Below, piece by piece: positions 1 to 11,814 of a stretch of DNA of 64,000 bases. Position 1 is the stretch's first letter; each line of letters opens with the position of its first letter. The position numbers and the translations under genes are program-made. Source of the DNA: Rhizophlyctis rosea. Lineage: Eukaryota > Chytridiomycota > Chytridiomycetes > Rhizophlyctidales > Rhizophlyctidaceae. Where the stretch lies: NCBI GenBank assembly GCA_027596075.1, contig JADGJC010000136.1:8246-72245 (forward strand), given 5' to 3'. The notes below the pieces were generated by a model. It searched no databases, was not told the DNA's origin, and worked only from the letters and a program-made list of their open reading frames with translations.

Positions 1-1360
1 CGCCGAATGAGTCATGAAAGAAAGAAACACATCTGGAGCGGATCCCTTGCAGTTGACTTGAGATCAATGCAACGGGATCCGAGCTACCGAACATGTTGCA
101 GGAACTTCGATTAGTTGAAAAACTAGTCAGGGGAATAGTAAACCAATGCAATGCCGACCCTTAAAGATGCAAAAGGCCCCCGTACATCGCCGACCGCTTG
201 GAACCAGCAATGGCACGGCGCCAGCATGGAGAGCAGTAAGGAGGTGATGATACCTTTTTGCCCGCACAATGAACAAGCAATTTGCTATGGTCCAAGAGCA
301 ACGCTAGCAGCTAGTTCAAAGTGGAAACATCGATGCGAAGTATGCGATGGCCCGGTGTTCTTACAGAAAACTCATCCGCAGTGGTTGTACTGAGAGGGAG
401 TATACAAGCAGAATGTGAGATCTTTTTCCATCTTTCGTAGTTTGAAGTCTTGCCTGGGGGGAAGGTTCCTTGCGCAGGATACTCCAGGTGATCATGCAAT
501 GACGCGGCATGCGCATGAACTGTTTGAGGCTGCGCTTCTATATCTTTCCCAAGTACTCTCTGCCTCCAATGCAGAAAATAGAAACTCTCAATGAAAAGTC
601 CTTGGGCAACGGCCTTGCCACGAGGATTGATTGTGGCTTTGGTCCATGGCGTACTGTTTCAAGTAGAGCTACAGCTATGTATACGTCAACGCAGAGTTGA
701 CTTATCAATATTGCCTTGATGACGGTATTTCGAATAGATCACAAATAGTCAAAAAATCAGATATGATTGACTTATGGTTATCACAGTGCGCCCCGCATTG
801 CCCAGTGTCGCGCAACCCAATAAGGTATTATGTGCCGTGACAAATCGGTCGATGTCATCCTGCCGTAGTAGCTTTTTTTGTTGGAGCTCTTCGTCCAAGG
901 ATGGATGTTCATGGCTTCAGGCTTACGATTTCATCCCCGACAGCTGATCACACGGAGGTGTAAACTGGGGGAGACGCTGATGCATTCTCCAAATTGATGT
1001 CGGTCGAATTACTTTTTTTCAACTTTCCTCTGTCTGGAATGATAAAAAGACTCGAGGAAGCGCCAATGGGAGTATTTGTCAGCCGGTTTGGTCCGGCGCA
1101 ATTAAGTATCTTGCGTGAGAAGTGCGTTCGCAAGATAATCTATCTTTTTTGTGATCATCAGCCATCTACCGATAGTGAATGAAGTTTTGTTCAAAAGTGC
1201 ATTGGTGGCCACCTCACACCGGAACCCTCGCGTTGGGTGGCACTGCATGTGGCTGGTGATGCTGCGCCTACAGGTGTGACTCAATCGCTCTTCAAATTGC
1301 TCTCCCAACCCACCATTTCTCCACGCGAAAACCCATTTCAATTCCGGCAAAGTGCGCGGC
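1..1360. other. No convincing gene
   Basis: Only short, overlapping reading frames without recognisable domains are present on either strand. The one structure seen is the inverted repeat at 40-80. The right end is the 5' flank of the PPR gene. Confidence 0.5.
40..80. repeat. Imperfect inverted repeat
   Basis: Arms 40-51 (GGATCCCTTGCA) and 68-80 (TGCAACGGGATCC) are reverse complements apart from one extra C, around a 16-nt spacer. A related stretch, GCGGATCCC followed by TGACTTGAG, recurs near 24116-24138. This may be a worn repeat, and no function is visible. Confidence 0.4.
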
Positions 1361-3190
1361 ATGTTTCAACGTTGCGCGCAAACGGTGGCATGGAAGCAGC
1401 CAGCTATGGCGGCACGCAGAAATGTTCAGCGGCACGCGTTGTGCTGGCTATGTGCTGCAAGGAGACAGTTCGCTTCTTCGTCTGCCCCAAATCCGAAACC
1501 TCGAGCTGCCCACGAACCTCCCCGAAATTCACAAAATCAACCCACTAATCAACAATCTGCTCCATATCCCGCCCGCACATCAAAGAAGCCTTACATAGCA
1601 AGACCATACATACCCGGACCTACATCCCAAAAATCCCACACAAACACGCCCAGACAATCCGACTCCAACCCTTCCCAAAAACGCCAGCCTACTCCCTCTC
1701 ACCTCCGCGCTCCCCACCCAAATACCCTCACAGACCGCCTAAAATACTGCCTTACCCACGACCGCCCCTCCCATGCCTGGCGCCTCTTCCGCACCCTCAC
1801 TCTCAAAAACGCCCCACAACTAGGCAAACTAACCTCTTCAAATCTCGCCTCCCTCCTCCGCTACATCCTCCAAAAGAAATTCGCCTCCTCCCCGAACCGC
1901 TACCAATACACCTCCGAAGCCGCCCAACTAGTCCTCAACGTCATGATGCAGCACCACATCGAAGCCACACCCGTGCTTCTACGATACCTCTTGCGCTGTT
2001 TCCCGGGAGATCTGGAAATCGCGGAACAGGTGGTGGAGTATTGGAGGGCGAAGGGTGATTTTCCACCTGCGGATTTTTGGCCGCTTTTGATGACGACGTT
2101 TGTTGTTGCTGGGGATGCGGCGAGGGTTGATTTGTATTTGACGAAGAGTGTTGCGACGGCTGGTGCGTCGACGGCGCCGGTGCATTTGGTTAAGGTTTAT
2201 GCGAGGGTTGGGGATTTGGGGAAGATGGAGGAGGTGGCGAAGAGGTTTTTGGCGGTGGAGGGGGAGGGTGCGGATGGGGATATGAGGGTGATCCATGAAA
2301 GGATTATTCAGGCTGTCTCGTCTGCGTTCGCTAAGGTTGGGAAGTTTGATTCGGCATGGGAGTTTATTGAGATAGCTCAAAGGAGGGGGTTGACGGTCCA
2401 TGGCGAGACCTATCTTTCTTTGATGAGGTTTGCGATACAGCACGGAAATTGGGACCTAGCTGAAAAAGCCTTGTTGCGAATTCCTACCGCCGCATCTTTT
2501 GGAAACGATGTAAAGGCCCCTCCTCTCCAACACACCGCCGCGGCTGAACTTTATGCTGGAAGAGGCGACGTTCAGAACGCATGGAGTGCAGTGCAGAACT
2601 TTCCGGATTTTATAAAGGTGGATGTCAAGACGTTACGAGCGCTGGGTGGGGTTACCATGAAGCATTTCGAATCTGAGGGATGGGGACCGGACTACACCAG
2701 CGGAGTCAGCATCACCGCCATACCCCGAGAAGTATGGAGAGCCTCCGGTATGCACGTCAACCCCCTCACATTACGCTTCCTAATGCGATGTTACCGACTC
2801 TGCTGCGAAAAGACACCAACGGGCGAACGAGCCGCGCGGATGGCCGAGAGCGTTTTTTTGGAATCTTCACCGGGGGGGCGGTTGGGAGGGCGGGACGAAG
2901 AGTATGGGCTTTTGGTTGGAGCGTATGCGCGGTGTGGGAGGATGAGGGATGCGGAGAGGTGGGTTGGGGAGATGAGGGGGAAGGGGATTAAGGTTCCTGC
3001 GAGGGTTTGGGCGGATTTGGTTGGGGGGTGGTGGGAGGTTGAGGGCGGGGAGGGAGCAGGGTTTAGGAAGGCCTTGAATGAGGTGGAGTTTTGGGGGGAG
3101 GAGGTTGTGGGGGAGGTTAAGAATCTGTTGGAGGAGAGGTTTGGGGTTTTGGGGGGGTTGATGGAGGTTGTTGAGAGGGAGTTGGGGTAG
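1361..3190 (+). CDS. Mitochondrial PPR-like protein
   Basis: Encodes about 609 residues in one exon. The frame opens slightly earlier with GTG, but the first ATG is at 1361. The N-terminus is rich in Arg, Ala and Ser with almost no acidic residues up to about residue 40 (QRCAQTVAWKQPAMAARR), as expected of a mitochondrial presequence, and is followed by a Pro/Ser/Thr-rich linker. From about residue 120 it is a helical-repeat protein with PPR-like units, for example SLMRFAIQHGNWDLAEKALL, LVGAYARCGRMRDAERW and LVKVYARVGDLGKMEEVAKR. PPR proteins bind organellar RNA and act in its processing or translation, so a mitochondrial RNA role is inferred. Codon use shifts from C-ending to G/T-ending along the gene. 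The exact subfamily cannot be assigned by eye. Confidence 0.75.
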   Translation: MFQRCAQTVAWKQPAMAARRNVQRHALCWLCAARRQFASSSAPNPKPRAAHEPPRNSQNQPTNQQSAPYPARTSKKPYIARPYIPGPTSQKSHTNTPRQSDSNPSQKRQPTPSHLRAPHPNTLTDRLKYCLTHDRPSHAWRLFRTLTLKNAPQLGKLTSSNLASLLRYILQKKFASSPNRYQYTSEAAQLVLNVMMQHHIEATPVLLRYLLRCFPGDLEIAEQVVEYWRAKGDFPPADFWPLLMTTFVVAGDAARVDLYLTKSVATAGASTAPVHLVKVYARVGDLGKMEEVAKRFLAVEGEGADGDMRVIHERIIQAVSSAFAKVGKFDSAWEFIEIAQRRGLTVHGETYLSLMRFAIQHGNWDLAEKALLRIPTAASFGNDVKAPPLQHTAAAELYAGRGDVQNAWSAVQNFPDFIKVDVKTLRALGGVTMKHFESEGWGPDYTSGVSITAIPREVWRASGMHVNPLTLRFLMRCYRLCCEKTPTGERAARMAESVFLESSPGGRLGGRDEEYGLLVGAYARCGRMRDAERWVGEMRGKGIKVPARVWADLVGGWWEVEGGEGAGFRKALNEVEFWGEEVVGEVKNLLEERFGVLGGLMEVVERELG

Positions 3191-3495
3191 GTGGGAGTTG
3201 GGTTGGGCGGGGCCAGAACTGTTTTTGGTGAAGAATTGTACATAAAACAGAAGTTGATAGTTGGCTGAGGCTTTTGCTCGGCAATGATGATCGTCGTGTA
3301 TCATCCATGCATGAGAACACATCTGCAGTTGATCATGATGGTTGCAGTTTTCGTAACTAGATGTATGATACTAGCAATTGGCCAGAAGGACATGACTGGG
3401 GTGTTGCCACCTGTTTGTGTTCGTACACGGGCTACCCCACGCTTGAAGTTGCCTGAAGATAGCTCATATGTGCGACCTACTTTCAGAACCCGTGA

Positions 3496-4191
3496 CCAGG
3501 GCGGCCATGGAGTTCAGCCGATATTGACAGGCTTGTGCAATTAATCGAGGACGATCTCTCTTTTCCGGAGATTGGCAAAGAGCTGGGTCGGACAAATGAT
3601 GCTGTCCGGCTGCGCTATCAAGCACTTTCACTCAAAGCCGGCGGACCATTATCCAAAACAGAACAGACAATCATTCGAAAGGAAGTCCAGCGAGCAGAAT
3701 CCGCAGGGGAATCTCCTCGATGGAATTGGTCGGCGAACAAGCTGGGTCGGCGAGCAGAATCCGCAGGGGAATCTCCTCGATGGAATTGGTCGGCGAACAA
3801 GCTGGGTCGGCGAGCCAGTAGTATCTACAAGTGGGTGGAGGATCAACAGGCCCGTAAAGGTTGTTGGACAGCCACAGAATGCAAGAACCTAGAAGAAGCC
3901 ATGGAGCGCAAGGACAAGGAAGGACTCTCGTGGCAGGGTGTTGCGAATTTGGTGGACAATCGGACTCGGTCACAGTGTGAAACATATTGGACAGAGGTTC
4001 TGGACCCTACTTTAGTTAGAATAGCTGATTTGCCATGGACCACGGAATGGGATGAGGAGCTCATAGCTTTACATGAAGAGGGCTTGTCATCTCGGCAGAT
4101 AGGACGGAGGTTGGGAAACATTAGTGGTAGAGCTGTAAACCATCGGCTTGATGCTCTTCGGAAACAGGGACTTGTACACTTTGTACGGTAG
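3496..4191 (+). pseudogene. SANT/Myb-repeat gene copy, 5' end disrupted
   Basis: Paralogue of the SANT-array gene at 10253-11173, in the opposite orientation. It keeps four of the five SANT/Myb-like units: WSSADIDRLVQLI, then GPLSKTEQ, CWTATECKNLEEAM and LPWTTEWDEELIAL. The paralogue's second unit is missing. Its third unit carries a perfect 60-bp tandem duplication that adds 20 residues in frame. There is no ATG: the first possible start in frame is the GTG at 3535, and a stop lies at 3493-3495, yet similarity to the paralogue begins upstream of 3535 (WSSADIDRL against WSEKDSERL). In another frame just upstream, RPTFRTRD resembles the paralogue's RTFHYTNPF, so a one-base frameshift near 3500, or an intron there, is likely. 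The stretch 3191-3490 holds no other gene. Whether the copy is expressed is unknown. Confidence 0.55.
3691..3810 (+). repeat. Perfect 2 x 60-bp tandem duplication
   Basis: Units 3691-3750 and 3751-3810 are identical base for base. The unit codes for 20 residues beginning RAESAGESPRWNWSANKLGR and keeps the frame. Perfect identity suggests a recent event. Confidence 0.95.
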
Positions 4192-5869
4192 AATATCGGT
4201 GGTTTGGAACAGAAGTTCGGTGGTTTCCGTGTATACATTATTGGATCAAAGAGCTCTTTCGGCTGATTGTGCGTGACAAGGATTGACTGGTGCTACCATA
4301 GTTCAATCACCATCGTCAGTCATGCAACACTGCTGCATCCAAATGGTTGGGGATCATGCCGACTCGGTTGTCCGATTGCGCTTCAATTGAGGCAAAGACA
4401 CCATATAAGATTACCTCTAATGCAAAGTATGCAATATACTTCAATGTCTCGCTCACTTGCAGGGCGGCGAGTGTGCTATAACCAATATCAACCCATTCTA
4501 CATAGCCGGTACATCGTAAATGGTTCGATGACCACCAAGAACGGATACGACATCTGGGCAGAGGGCAATATGCATGCCAAAGCCGCAGCGCGTTGCAGTC
4601 GGAGGTTAACGAAATTAGCAAAGAGGAAACGGTCAGAAATATGTTGGAATATATGGATCGTCTCCATCGTGGGGCCCTAACCCAACCCTGATTCTTTCTC
4701 CGTCCCCACATTACAATCGGATTGCGGAGCCACAACACGGGATCATACCTTCCATGCAACTCAGAATCACAACAAACCAGCGATTCCCTCTCCAACACAG
4801 CCTCGACACTCAACCCCAAGGCAACCGGCTGTAACGCATCTGGGAAGTGAGAGAGTTTCCTTCCTTCCCGGAGTAGTGTGAGTGGGCGTAACCATTGGCC
4901 CACTTTGGGCGGCAGGAGGTCGTGGGGGGTTTTGCAGGGTGTTTATGGGAGTTTCCACTGTTGGGAGGAACGAGTTTGATGAAGACTCTTCAATGAGGGA
5001 CGAGGAGTAAGGGAATGAATCTCCAGCAAGTTTGACTTCGCTGTGGTAGGCGCCAGCTATTGCGATCGTCCGCACGTAGGGCCTGTGGATCCCATATTCT
5101 AAATTTTGGTTGCGATCCCGTTTTGCGTTTGCAATGGGGTGGTGTAATTGTTTAGGGTGGTCAGAGGCTGCCTATTCGGCATCGTCTCATATTGGGTTGA
5201 ACATGATGTCGTCTGAGACGGGGCCCACCCTTCTCATCCTTCTCCCCACGGGCGGGTTCATATTCGGCTTGCTCTTAGGACTGCTTTGAAAACAAAGTGT
5301 CCTTCCTTGAGCCACATACCCTTTTTGAAGGCTGCCGCGTATCACGGTGGTGTTGATGCCGTCCGGGGTGATTGATCCAACTTCATTGCAGCGAAAAATG
5401 AAGGGGTATGTAGGGTGTGTTGTGATTCTTTCAGGAGGAGCAGGTTGGCTACGTCCCAGTAGAATGTGTAGGAATCGTCGCAGGAGTTAGGAGCTGGATA
5501 CGAGGAGAGTTATCGGGATCGTCTCCGTCAGTCTGCCCTTCATCTCTTGCATTAGTTATGAGTGCGGGAATGTGACATCCCGACAGCAAAGGCGATTTTC
5601 AGCATCGCGTCGTGACTTTCCTTTTGATGAAACAATATATCGGTTGTTATTATTCAATCCGGTGACTGATCACCAATTATGATTATCCTATTCTGTATAA
5701 AGCAATTGAGGATAAGACGTACGATTATGAGCTTCAGATTCTACATAAAGATGGCTAAATTAAGGTGTATCATGAATTCTATATAAGGGTATCGCGATTT
5801 CCAGAATCATTGCTGCGCTGAGAGGGCAGCTGGTCATGGACTGTGTGCCATGGAGACCGAACCACAATA
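4192..5869. other. No assigned gene; possible gene remnants
   Basis: The minus strand has an open frame at 4316-4903 and an overlapping one in another frame up to 5075. They share a base stretch read as LREGRKLSHFPDALQPVALG in one frame. No family is recognised and no start or splice model convinces. The stretch 5080-5840 shows nothing coding. Confidence 0.35.
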
Positions 5870-7925
5870 TTACACTTCATGGTCCACGACTCCTTTGGAC
5901 ATATGGCGCACTTGCACGGACGGACGGGATGTCATCGAACTCTGCACTGGGCTATATCCCGATCCCAATACGCTATATGGCCCATCGCCCACGACCAAAT
6001 CCCCACTATCAATAAGTCTAGCTAATTTCACCCTTGCATCAGCAGTGTCCACACGACCCTCGTACCGATCATCCCCGCGTGAACCTAGTGTCTGTTGCAG
6101 CCTTGCGATGAGGGATTCAAACTTGACCGCCGCGACGTTCAGACGCCGTTGGGCAATGCGGGACCATACAGTGCGCGGACAAGTTTGAAGAATGCGGGTG
6201 AGGAAGGATACGGGGATGCGATCGTACAGACGAGGGTGGTAAGAAGGAGGGGTAGCAGGATAATCAGGAGGCGGAAGATGGATAAGGCAAAGCCTGGACA
6301 TACTACCCTAAGGTACCCATCGTCCGTCATGCCAGCATCATGAATACTTTGAATAGGTGTAAGAATCACACCTTCATACGCCGATCCTTGTACATGCCCG
6401 ATTACTTGCGCACGAAGGAGGCGCTGATGTTGGCGTGCCATATAACGGAAGTGGTTCTCAAGTGTAAGATCTGGACTGACCACAGTGTTCCCGTCAATGA
6501 GCCGCGAGTTTGCTAGTTCGATGAGGTCTCCGAAAATCACTTCCGCATTATCACGTAAAGTTACGGTGGCGTAAAGTTGAAGCAGGTAATGATTGGCCAG
6601 GGCGTCGGATTGGACGGATGACATCTTGCGAGCGTTGACGGACTTTATATATTCAAGGGGCAAGTCATCATAGGCGGAGGCAGTGATGTAGGTGTCGCCC
6701 CATTCCTTTGTGTTTTCGCGGATACTAATGGATATGCTGCAGGCGACGCTTCTGATGAAGTTCTGGTGGCGGTAGCTAGCGGTGGGTAGGGCATCAGTGT
6801 AGTTGTACATCGTATCGTTCCAGAATTGGTCAGCCTTGGCAACTTGGCCGGGAGCCCAAACGTAGTAGTAGCGGGCGAATTGGGGAGGGGTAGCATCATC
6901 GCCAACGTAATCAACAATCTTTCAGAACTGTTGCCGGCTTTTTTGTGGAGCTGCAGTCCTTTCAATCGGATGTACGGTGTGGATAAATCGTAGTTATCTA
7001 AACTTATGGTGAAGTTCTCAAGGTGCCCCGAAGCCGTATCTTGTGTAGCGCCGAACGTGGTGTTCCAGGCATTGGTAGGAGATCTGAAGCGGGTGGTATT
7101 GTAGCTAATCGCGGGGAAGTTGAGGAGGGAACAGTTGACATCGTGCTGAATTGTTGTAGTGCCATACGGTGAGGCTAGAAGCTGATCTGCTTGATCGCTG
7201 AACCGAATTCGCACCGTCTTGGTAGTGATGCTACTGCAAGACACCTTTGTTATCCAGTCCTGACATCCATCTCTCACGTCTATCTGGATATCGTCCTTCC
7301 CCTTCCATCCGGTCAAATAGTCACTGTTCATCAACTCTTGAAGGTTGCGTCGGTATCGATTGTCATTCCTCCAGGATGCTTGTAGGAATTCCTCAGATTG
7401 ATTCCATTTTGAGCCACCCGGCACACCTGGCAGCATCGCGAAAGTCGAGGCATTGGTTTGGCAAAGTCCGTGATCCCATGTCGCCCACTTGACCAACCCG
7501 GCCGGTGCCCCGACTTTCAGACCACTGAGCACAACCCCGCCTAGAATGAACAGACTCCCAATTGACGCTTCTTTCCGCAGCAATCCAACCCCAAACAAGA
7601 CGTCTTTGAACCCCGATATATTGTTGACGAGCCAAGCGTAGGATTCAAGATGCCGTATGGTTTGCGTCGATGGGTCCGTGATTCGATAAACGCCGGTTGT
7701 TACGATCCCTTGGATAAGAGCGCGGATGATGATAGCCGAACATACTCCAACAACAACAGTAAGGATGGATGATATGGCGGTGATTAGGATGGGGTCACTG
7801 ATATTCACCAGAATGGTGTCGAGGGTTGGATGTAAGATCATAGTGGTGATGGATCTATTCAGTTGCTTGCGTTCTGGGCTACCTGAACCTATGGCTTCCG
7901 GAATTGGTGAGATGGACGCATCCAC
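5870..7925 (-). CDS. Two-span membrane protein, frame interrupted
   Basis: The N-terminal part (7925 down to about 6920) contains a membrane span, ILITAISSILTVVVGVCSAI, then a region with many N-glycosylation sequons (NQS, NAS, NCS, NTT, NFT). Near 6915 the open frame changes: NSSER must shift by one base to continue as IVDYVGDDATPPQFARYYY and then the frame ending at 6139. That frame carries a second span, FALSIFRLLIILLPLLLTTL. A further shift near 6140-6170 would add a cytoplasmic tail (VKFESLIARLQQTLGSRGDD) down to 5870. The frame opens with GTG at 7925, so the true start is a later ATG or an upstream exon. The layout suggests a glycosylated ectodomain between two spans. The family is not recognised. 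The breaks are real decay or sequencing indels. Confidence 0.5.
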
Positions 7926-10252
7926 CGGTATACATATAAAGTGGCATACCTGTGACGTCTCGATAGTGTTTTGAGACGACCGCTCAACAAACTTCCTTCA
8001 CAAATACTTAATGGGGATGGGAAAAGACATGAGGATAATATGATGGGGGAAACAGGAGGTGAGGCGGCAACTGGGGAGCCCATCTTATGTTCCTTCGCTC
8101 ATGAAGGCGTCAAAAGCCTTGGTCTTGACCGCAAGATGCGTGCGAGCACAACGGCCCGCTGGAAATACTGCTGAGTCCCCAGACTCTGACCCCTTTTTGT
8201 TCACAGAGGTAACACGGCACTACTCGGAGGTGATGGATCGGTACGGCTTGTGACGTTGTAGCCAAGGGGTAGGGAAGCTGGTCACAGATAATTAACTCAG
8301 AAATCCTACAACCAGAAACTCAGGACAACAGGACGTTGCAGCAACGTTTGGCGTTTGGAGGGCGAGGTGGATTACCAGTCTGTCAATGCGCTCCCAGGCG
8401 ATCCTCCTATCCCCTTTATCATCCTCCTTTTTGATGAATGTACATGCTTTTAACTCTGCTCAAGAGGCAAATGATTGCGACATAAGAAAGATGAAAACAT
8501 TCTGAGCCATGGGTTCTCAATAAAGTGGCCCAATTGCCGAGTCATGCTCGTGCTCTTCCTCACTGCAGTTCCTCCAGCACTTTTTTTCGAATATCTTCGC
8601 CGTGGCCTTCGTTATTGAAACGCTGCGGCGCGCTCAATTCAGGAATCATGAGCTATGTTTCGCTTAACGAGTCCAAAATGGTACAAATCGAAATGACGAA
8701 GGGATCGCGTACCTGTATGACGGTGCATAACCTGCACCGGCTTCGCTAAGTTGCTTCTAGTCAAGTTCAATGCAAATGCCTACATGTAGACTAGCAATTT
8801 AGTGTCAGTGAGTGACAAACAAGCTCGGTAAAGTCATTTGAGTTTTGTTCTGAGGGAGTGGGGGAAAGCCTATGCGCGGCACCGTTCAAGGGGCAAAAAG
8901 TATCGAACGTGGTTCTGACCGGGAATTCCCACCCATAATGGACTGAAAGTCATGGAGTGTGGTCATGATGTTCTTGATTACGTGTATATCCTTCCCGACA
9001 ATTGATTCTGTGAACGCGCCTCATTGTGCACACCATCAAAGGAAGCATATGCCAATGGACGCGCGCATGCACGAAGAAGGTGATTAAGGTGCTTGCAGAC
9101 ATCCAGTTGGCACTGCTGTAGATCAATCTACAATTTTCCGATGTGGGTAAGGCTCGGATGATTTTTAGCCTCCTGGGTTGCCGGACGCCTAACAATTGGT
9201 ATGCTTGGTTTCAGTAAATCGCGTATGCGAGTGTTCTTTGGTTCTGATTCGCATTGCCAAACATGCCGGGAATACGCAAGTCCAAAAAGGATCTTCCTTT
9301 CATTTTCGGTATCGCTCAGGCGTTACGAGAAAGCGGCATCGACAGAGGTTTACGGACAGAACAGGTGTGCATATGCTGCAAGACTTTTGACTCCCGACAC
9401 GCTGCAAAGTTTCATCAATGTGCTGGAATGTTGTCCTCCGTTCAATGTTCGGTATGGTTTGGTGGCTTGGCAGTTATTGCTCGCGTTTCATCAATCAGGT
9501 GGAACCGTCACTCTGATTGCTTGACGGCTTGATTCTCGAAATTTGCTTTTCAGATAGATGATGGCCATCAGGGCATCATCTATGCTACTAATCCACTCCT
9601 GGAACCATCAAGAATCGAAATGGCAGGCTGGCGGGAAAATGATGATTCCGCTCCTGAGTTCCCACTTGTTCAATAACCTCGCATGAAGGTAAACTTCATT
9701 GGTGGCGCACAACATTACCATATATTCCCATAATCAATTGACTAAACTGTATTATATAGGCCAAATCTTCGGATTTTCAACACTTTATGCACATCTTTGT
9801 TGAAATGATAACAGAGTCCCGCATTTGCCCGTGTTGCCATCCGTAATGAGAGGATGTTTCCTGCAATCCAACCGGTATGTCATCTGTTTCTTTTTCGCAC
9901 CCTTACGAACTTTGTTGCGAGGTCACCTACATTTGGTGGCCTGCTAGGTTTCGATTTCGCCTACGGCTCGAATTGCAGGAGGTGCAGTCAATGGATCAAA
10001 GAAGCAGGTGTAGCAAATATCGGAGGAAGTGGGTTATACAAGCTGGGAAGAGTCTATGTAAAACATCTCCAATTGGAACGTATGCTCCTTGCCCTCTTGA
10101 TCTCCACGTTGTCGGTCCAGGACCAAACAAGCCCCCCCGACCAGAGTAGCAGTGTACTCATACAAAAAGCACAAAGAGCCAAAGATAAAATCGTCATAGT
10201 CAAAGTAATCATTCACAAGTAGTCTTCAAAAAATGATGACAGCAACTACCTA
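7926..10252. other. Long intergenic stretch
   Basis: Short frames only. At 9254-9532 (+) there is a small frame with a Cys/His cluster (CICCKTFDSRHAAKFHQC) that resembles a C2H2 finger remnant, but the spacing is poor and nothing around it supports a gene. The rest shows nothing recognisable. Confidence 0.4.
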
Positions 10253-11173
10253 TCAGTCTAGCAATCCCCGTTTCCTAAGAGTACGAAGGCGGTATGTCAC
10301 AGATCTCGGACTGATATTACCCATCTTCTTCCCAATCTTCCGGGCCGAGAGTCCCTGCTGATGAAGATTCATAAGCTCTTCATCCCGTACCGTAGTCCAA
10401 GGTATCGAAACCAAGGACGGATCAAGCGTAGATCTCCAATGTATCTCACACTGCCGGTAGTTCCTACTGCCAACAATTTCCGCCACCTGCTGCCACGTCA
10501 ACGCCTCTGCCTCTTTCCGACCCATTGCGTCCATGAGCTTCCTATTTTCTATCTCTGTCCACTCTCCCTTCGCTGTATTCTGATCATCTGCCCACCTCAG
10601 AATGCTGTCATAAGAACGGCCGAGTTTTTCTGCAAGCCATGTCCATCGGGGTGTTTCGCCTAGCGACTCTGCCCGTTTGATTTCCCTCCGTAGGATGCAG
10701 CATTCTTTTGGACTATATGGCCCGTGATTCTCCGCGACAAGAAGGTACCGCCTGCCGTAGACACTCTTGCTGGTCCGATTCAACACTTGCGCAATTTTTG
10801 GAACAGACAGGCCCTCCTTTAACAGCTCCACCAGCTTGTCAGATTCCTCTGAACTCCATGATCCAGATTGTGCCGCGGATTTGTTATCAATCAGACGCTT
10901 ATAATGAGATCGTAGAGCGGCTTCACTTTTGGTCCCAAACTCCTTGGCAATTTCCGAAAATGGCTTTCCCTCATCTCTGAGTGCTAGCAGGCGCTCTGAA
11001 TCCTTTTCTGACCATTTCTTAGCTCGGAAGGGATTCGTGTAATGGAAGGTGCGGGTGGGTGGTGTTGGTTGGACATGTCGAAGTACAGGGTAAATGGGAG
11101 AATGGGACCGTGGGGAGGGACAAGGCGGGCGTCGTGCGAGCAATAGGGGGCGCTGAAGGAGGTTTGAGAACAT
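10253..11173 (-). CDS. Five-unit SANT/Myb-like protein, probably mitochondrial
   Basis: Single exon, 306 residues, ATG at 11173. Residues 1-45 are rich in Arg, Pro and Ser with no Asp or Glu (MFSNLLQRPLLLARRPP), a typical mitochondrial presequence ending near RTFHYTNPF. After it come five SANT/Myb-like helix-turn-helix units, each opening with a Trp or aromatic: KKWSEKDSERL, GSWSSEESDKL, GPYSPKECCIL, GEWTEIENRKL and IPWTTVRDEEL. Such units bind DNA or chromatin in known families. A mitochondrial DNA-binding role is inferred only from the presequence. A damaged inverted copy lies at 3496-4191. The function is unassigned. Confidence 0.7.
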   Translation of the reverse strand: MFSNLLQRPLLLARRPPCPSPRSHSPIYPVLRHVQPTPPTRTFHYTNPFRAKKWSEKDSERLLALRDEGKPFSEIAKEFGTKSEAALRSHYKRLIDNKSAAQSGSWSSEESDKLVELLKEGLSVPKIAQVLNRTSKSVYGRRYLLVAENHGPYSPKECCILRREIKRAESLGETPRWTWLAEKLGRSYDSILRWADDQNTAKGEWTEIENRKLMDAMGRKEAEALTWQQVAEIVGSRNYRQCEIHWRSTLDPSLVSIPWTTVRDEELMNLHQQGLSARKIGKKMGNISPRSVTYRLRTLRKRGLLD

Positions 11174-11814
11174 GACGGGTACGTTTTATCTGGAGGAGGG
11201 AGTTACAATCACGGAGTGAATAAAAATTGGGATGTATTGTGGTTTATGAACACAAAAAGGCACCAAGTATTGGCAAAGGCTCAAATATGCTTGTCAGCTG
11301 TGTTTGAGAACCTACCTATCTAACAGAGTGGCAAATGCGAAATGATTTTGGAGCCACACCACCGCACAGCAGGCGTCTTTGCCTTTGTCGAGTTGACAGC
11401 AGAGGTGTCGGACGGACCTTTGACAGTTCCAGAAGCTTAATATGTACACTTGACTTACACGTGCGAACGGAACTCTGGGGACATGCGTGTAAAGTCCTTA
11501 TTGAAACAACTGGAAATTGTGAAAGAAAGACGATTTGGAGGAGAGGGATAGGTAAAGGGCTTTTTGAAAGGGGAAGCCATGTTGTGGCCGAGGAGGCCGG
11601 GAGACCGGACACAGCACAATGCAAGCCACACTCGTCGGAATGAGTACCCTTCCAGTTACAGGGGGAAACTTTGGCATACCCAGTCCCATGTTTTGTCCCT
11701 CAGCTATTTGATGGAGCTCCTTCTCTCCTTACCGCTGACATCCACACGCGCATCATCATAATAAAAAAACTTGCTTTTCAAGAGATTCCAAGGGGTTTTT
11801 GACCAGAAATCATT
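11174..11814. other. Intergenic, nothing recognised
   Basis: Two mirrored frames of about 100 codons (11316-11624 minus, 11335-11643 plus) overlap each other and show no domain. The stretch is the flank between the SANT-array gene and the duplicated kinesin tail. Confidence 0.4.

Noticed and set aside
1979..2443. 154-codon minus-strand frame opposite the PPR gene
   Set aside because: Mirror of the G/T-biased codons of the PPR gene; Arg/Pro/His-rich composition and no domain.
2791..3322. Two overlapping minus-strand frames of about 150 codons
   Set aside because: Antisense shadow of the PPR 3' end, caused by its G-rich sense strand; Pro/Ser-rich and featureless.
9254..9532. Possible C2H2 zinc-finger gene
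   Set aside because: Cys/His spacing is wrong for C2H2 and there is no second finger or supporting exon.
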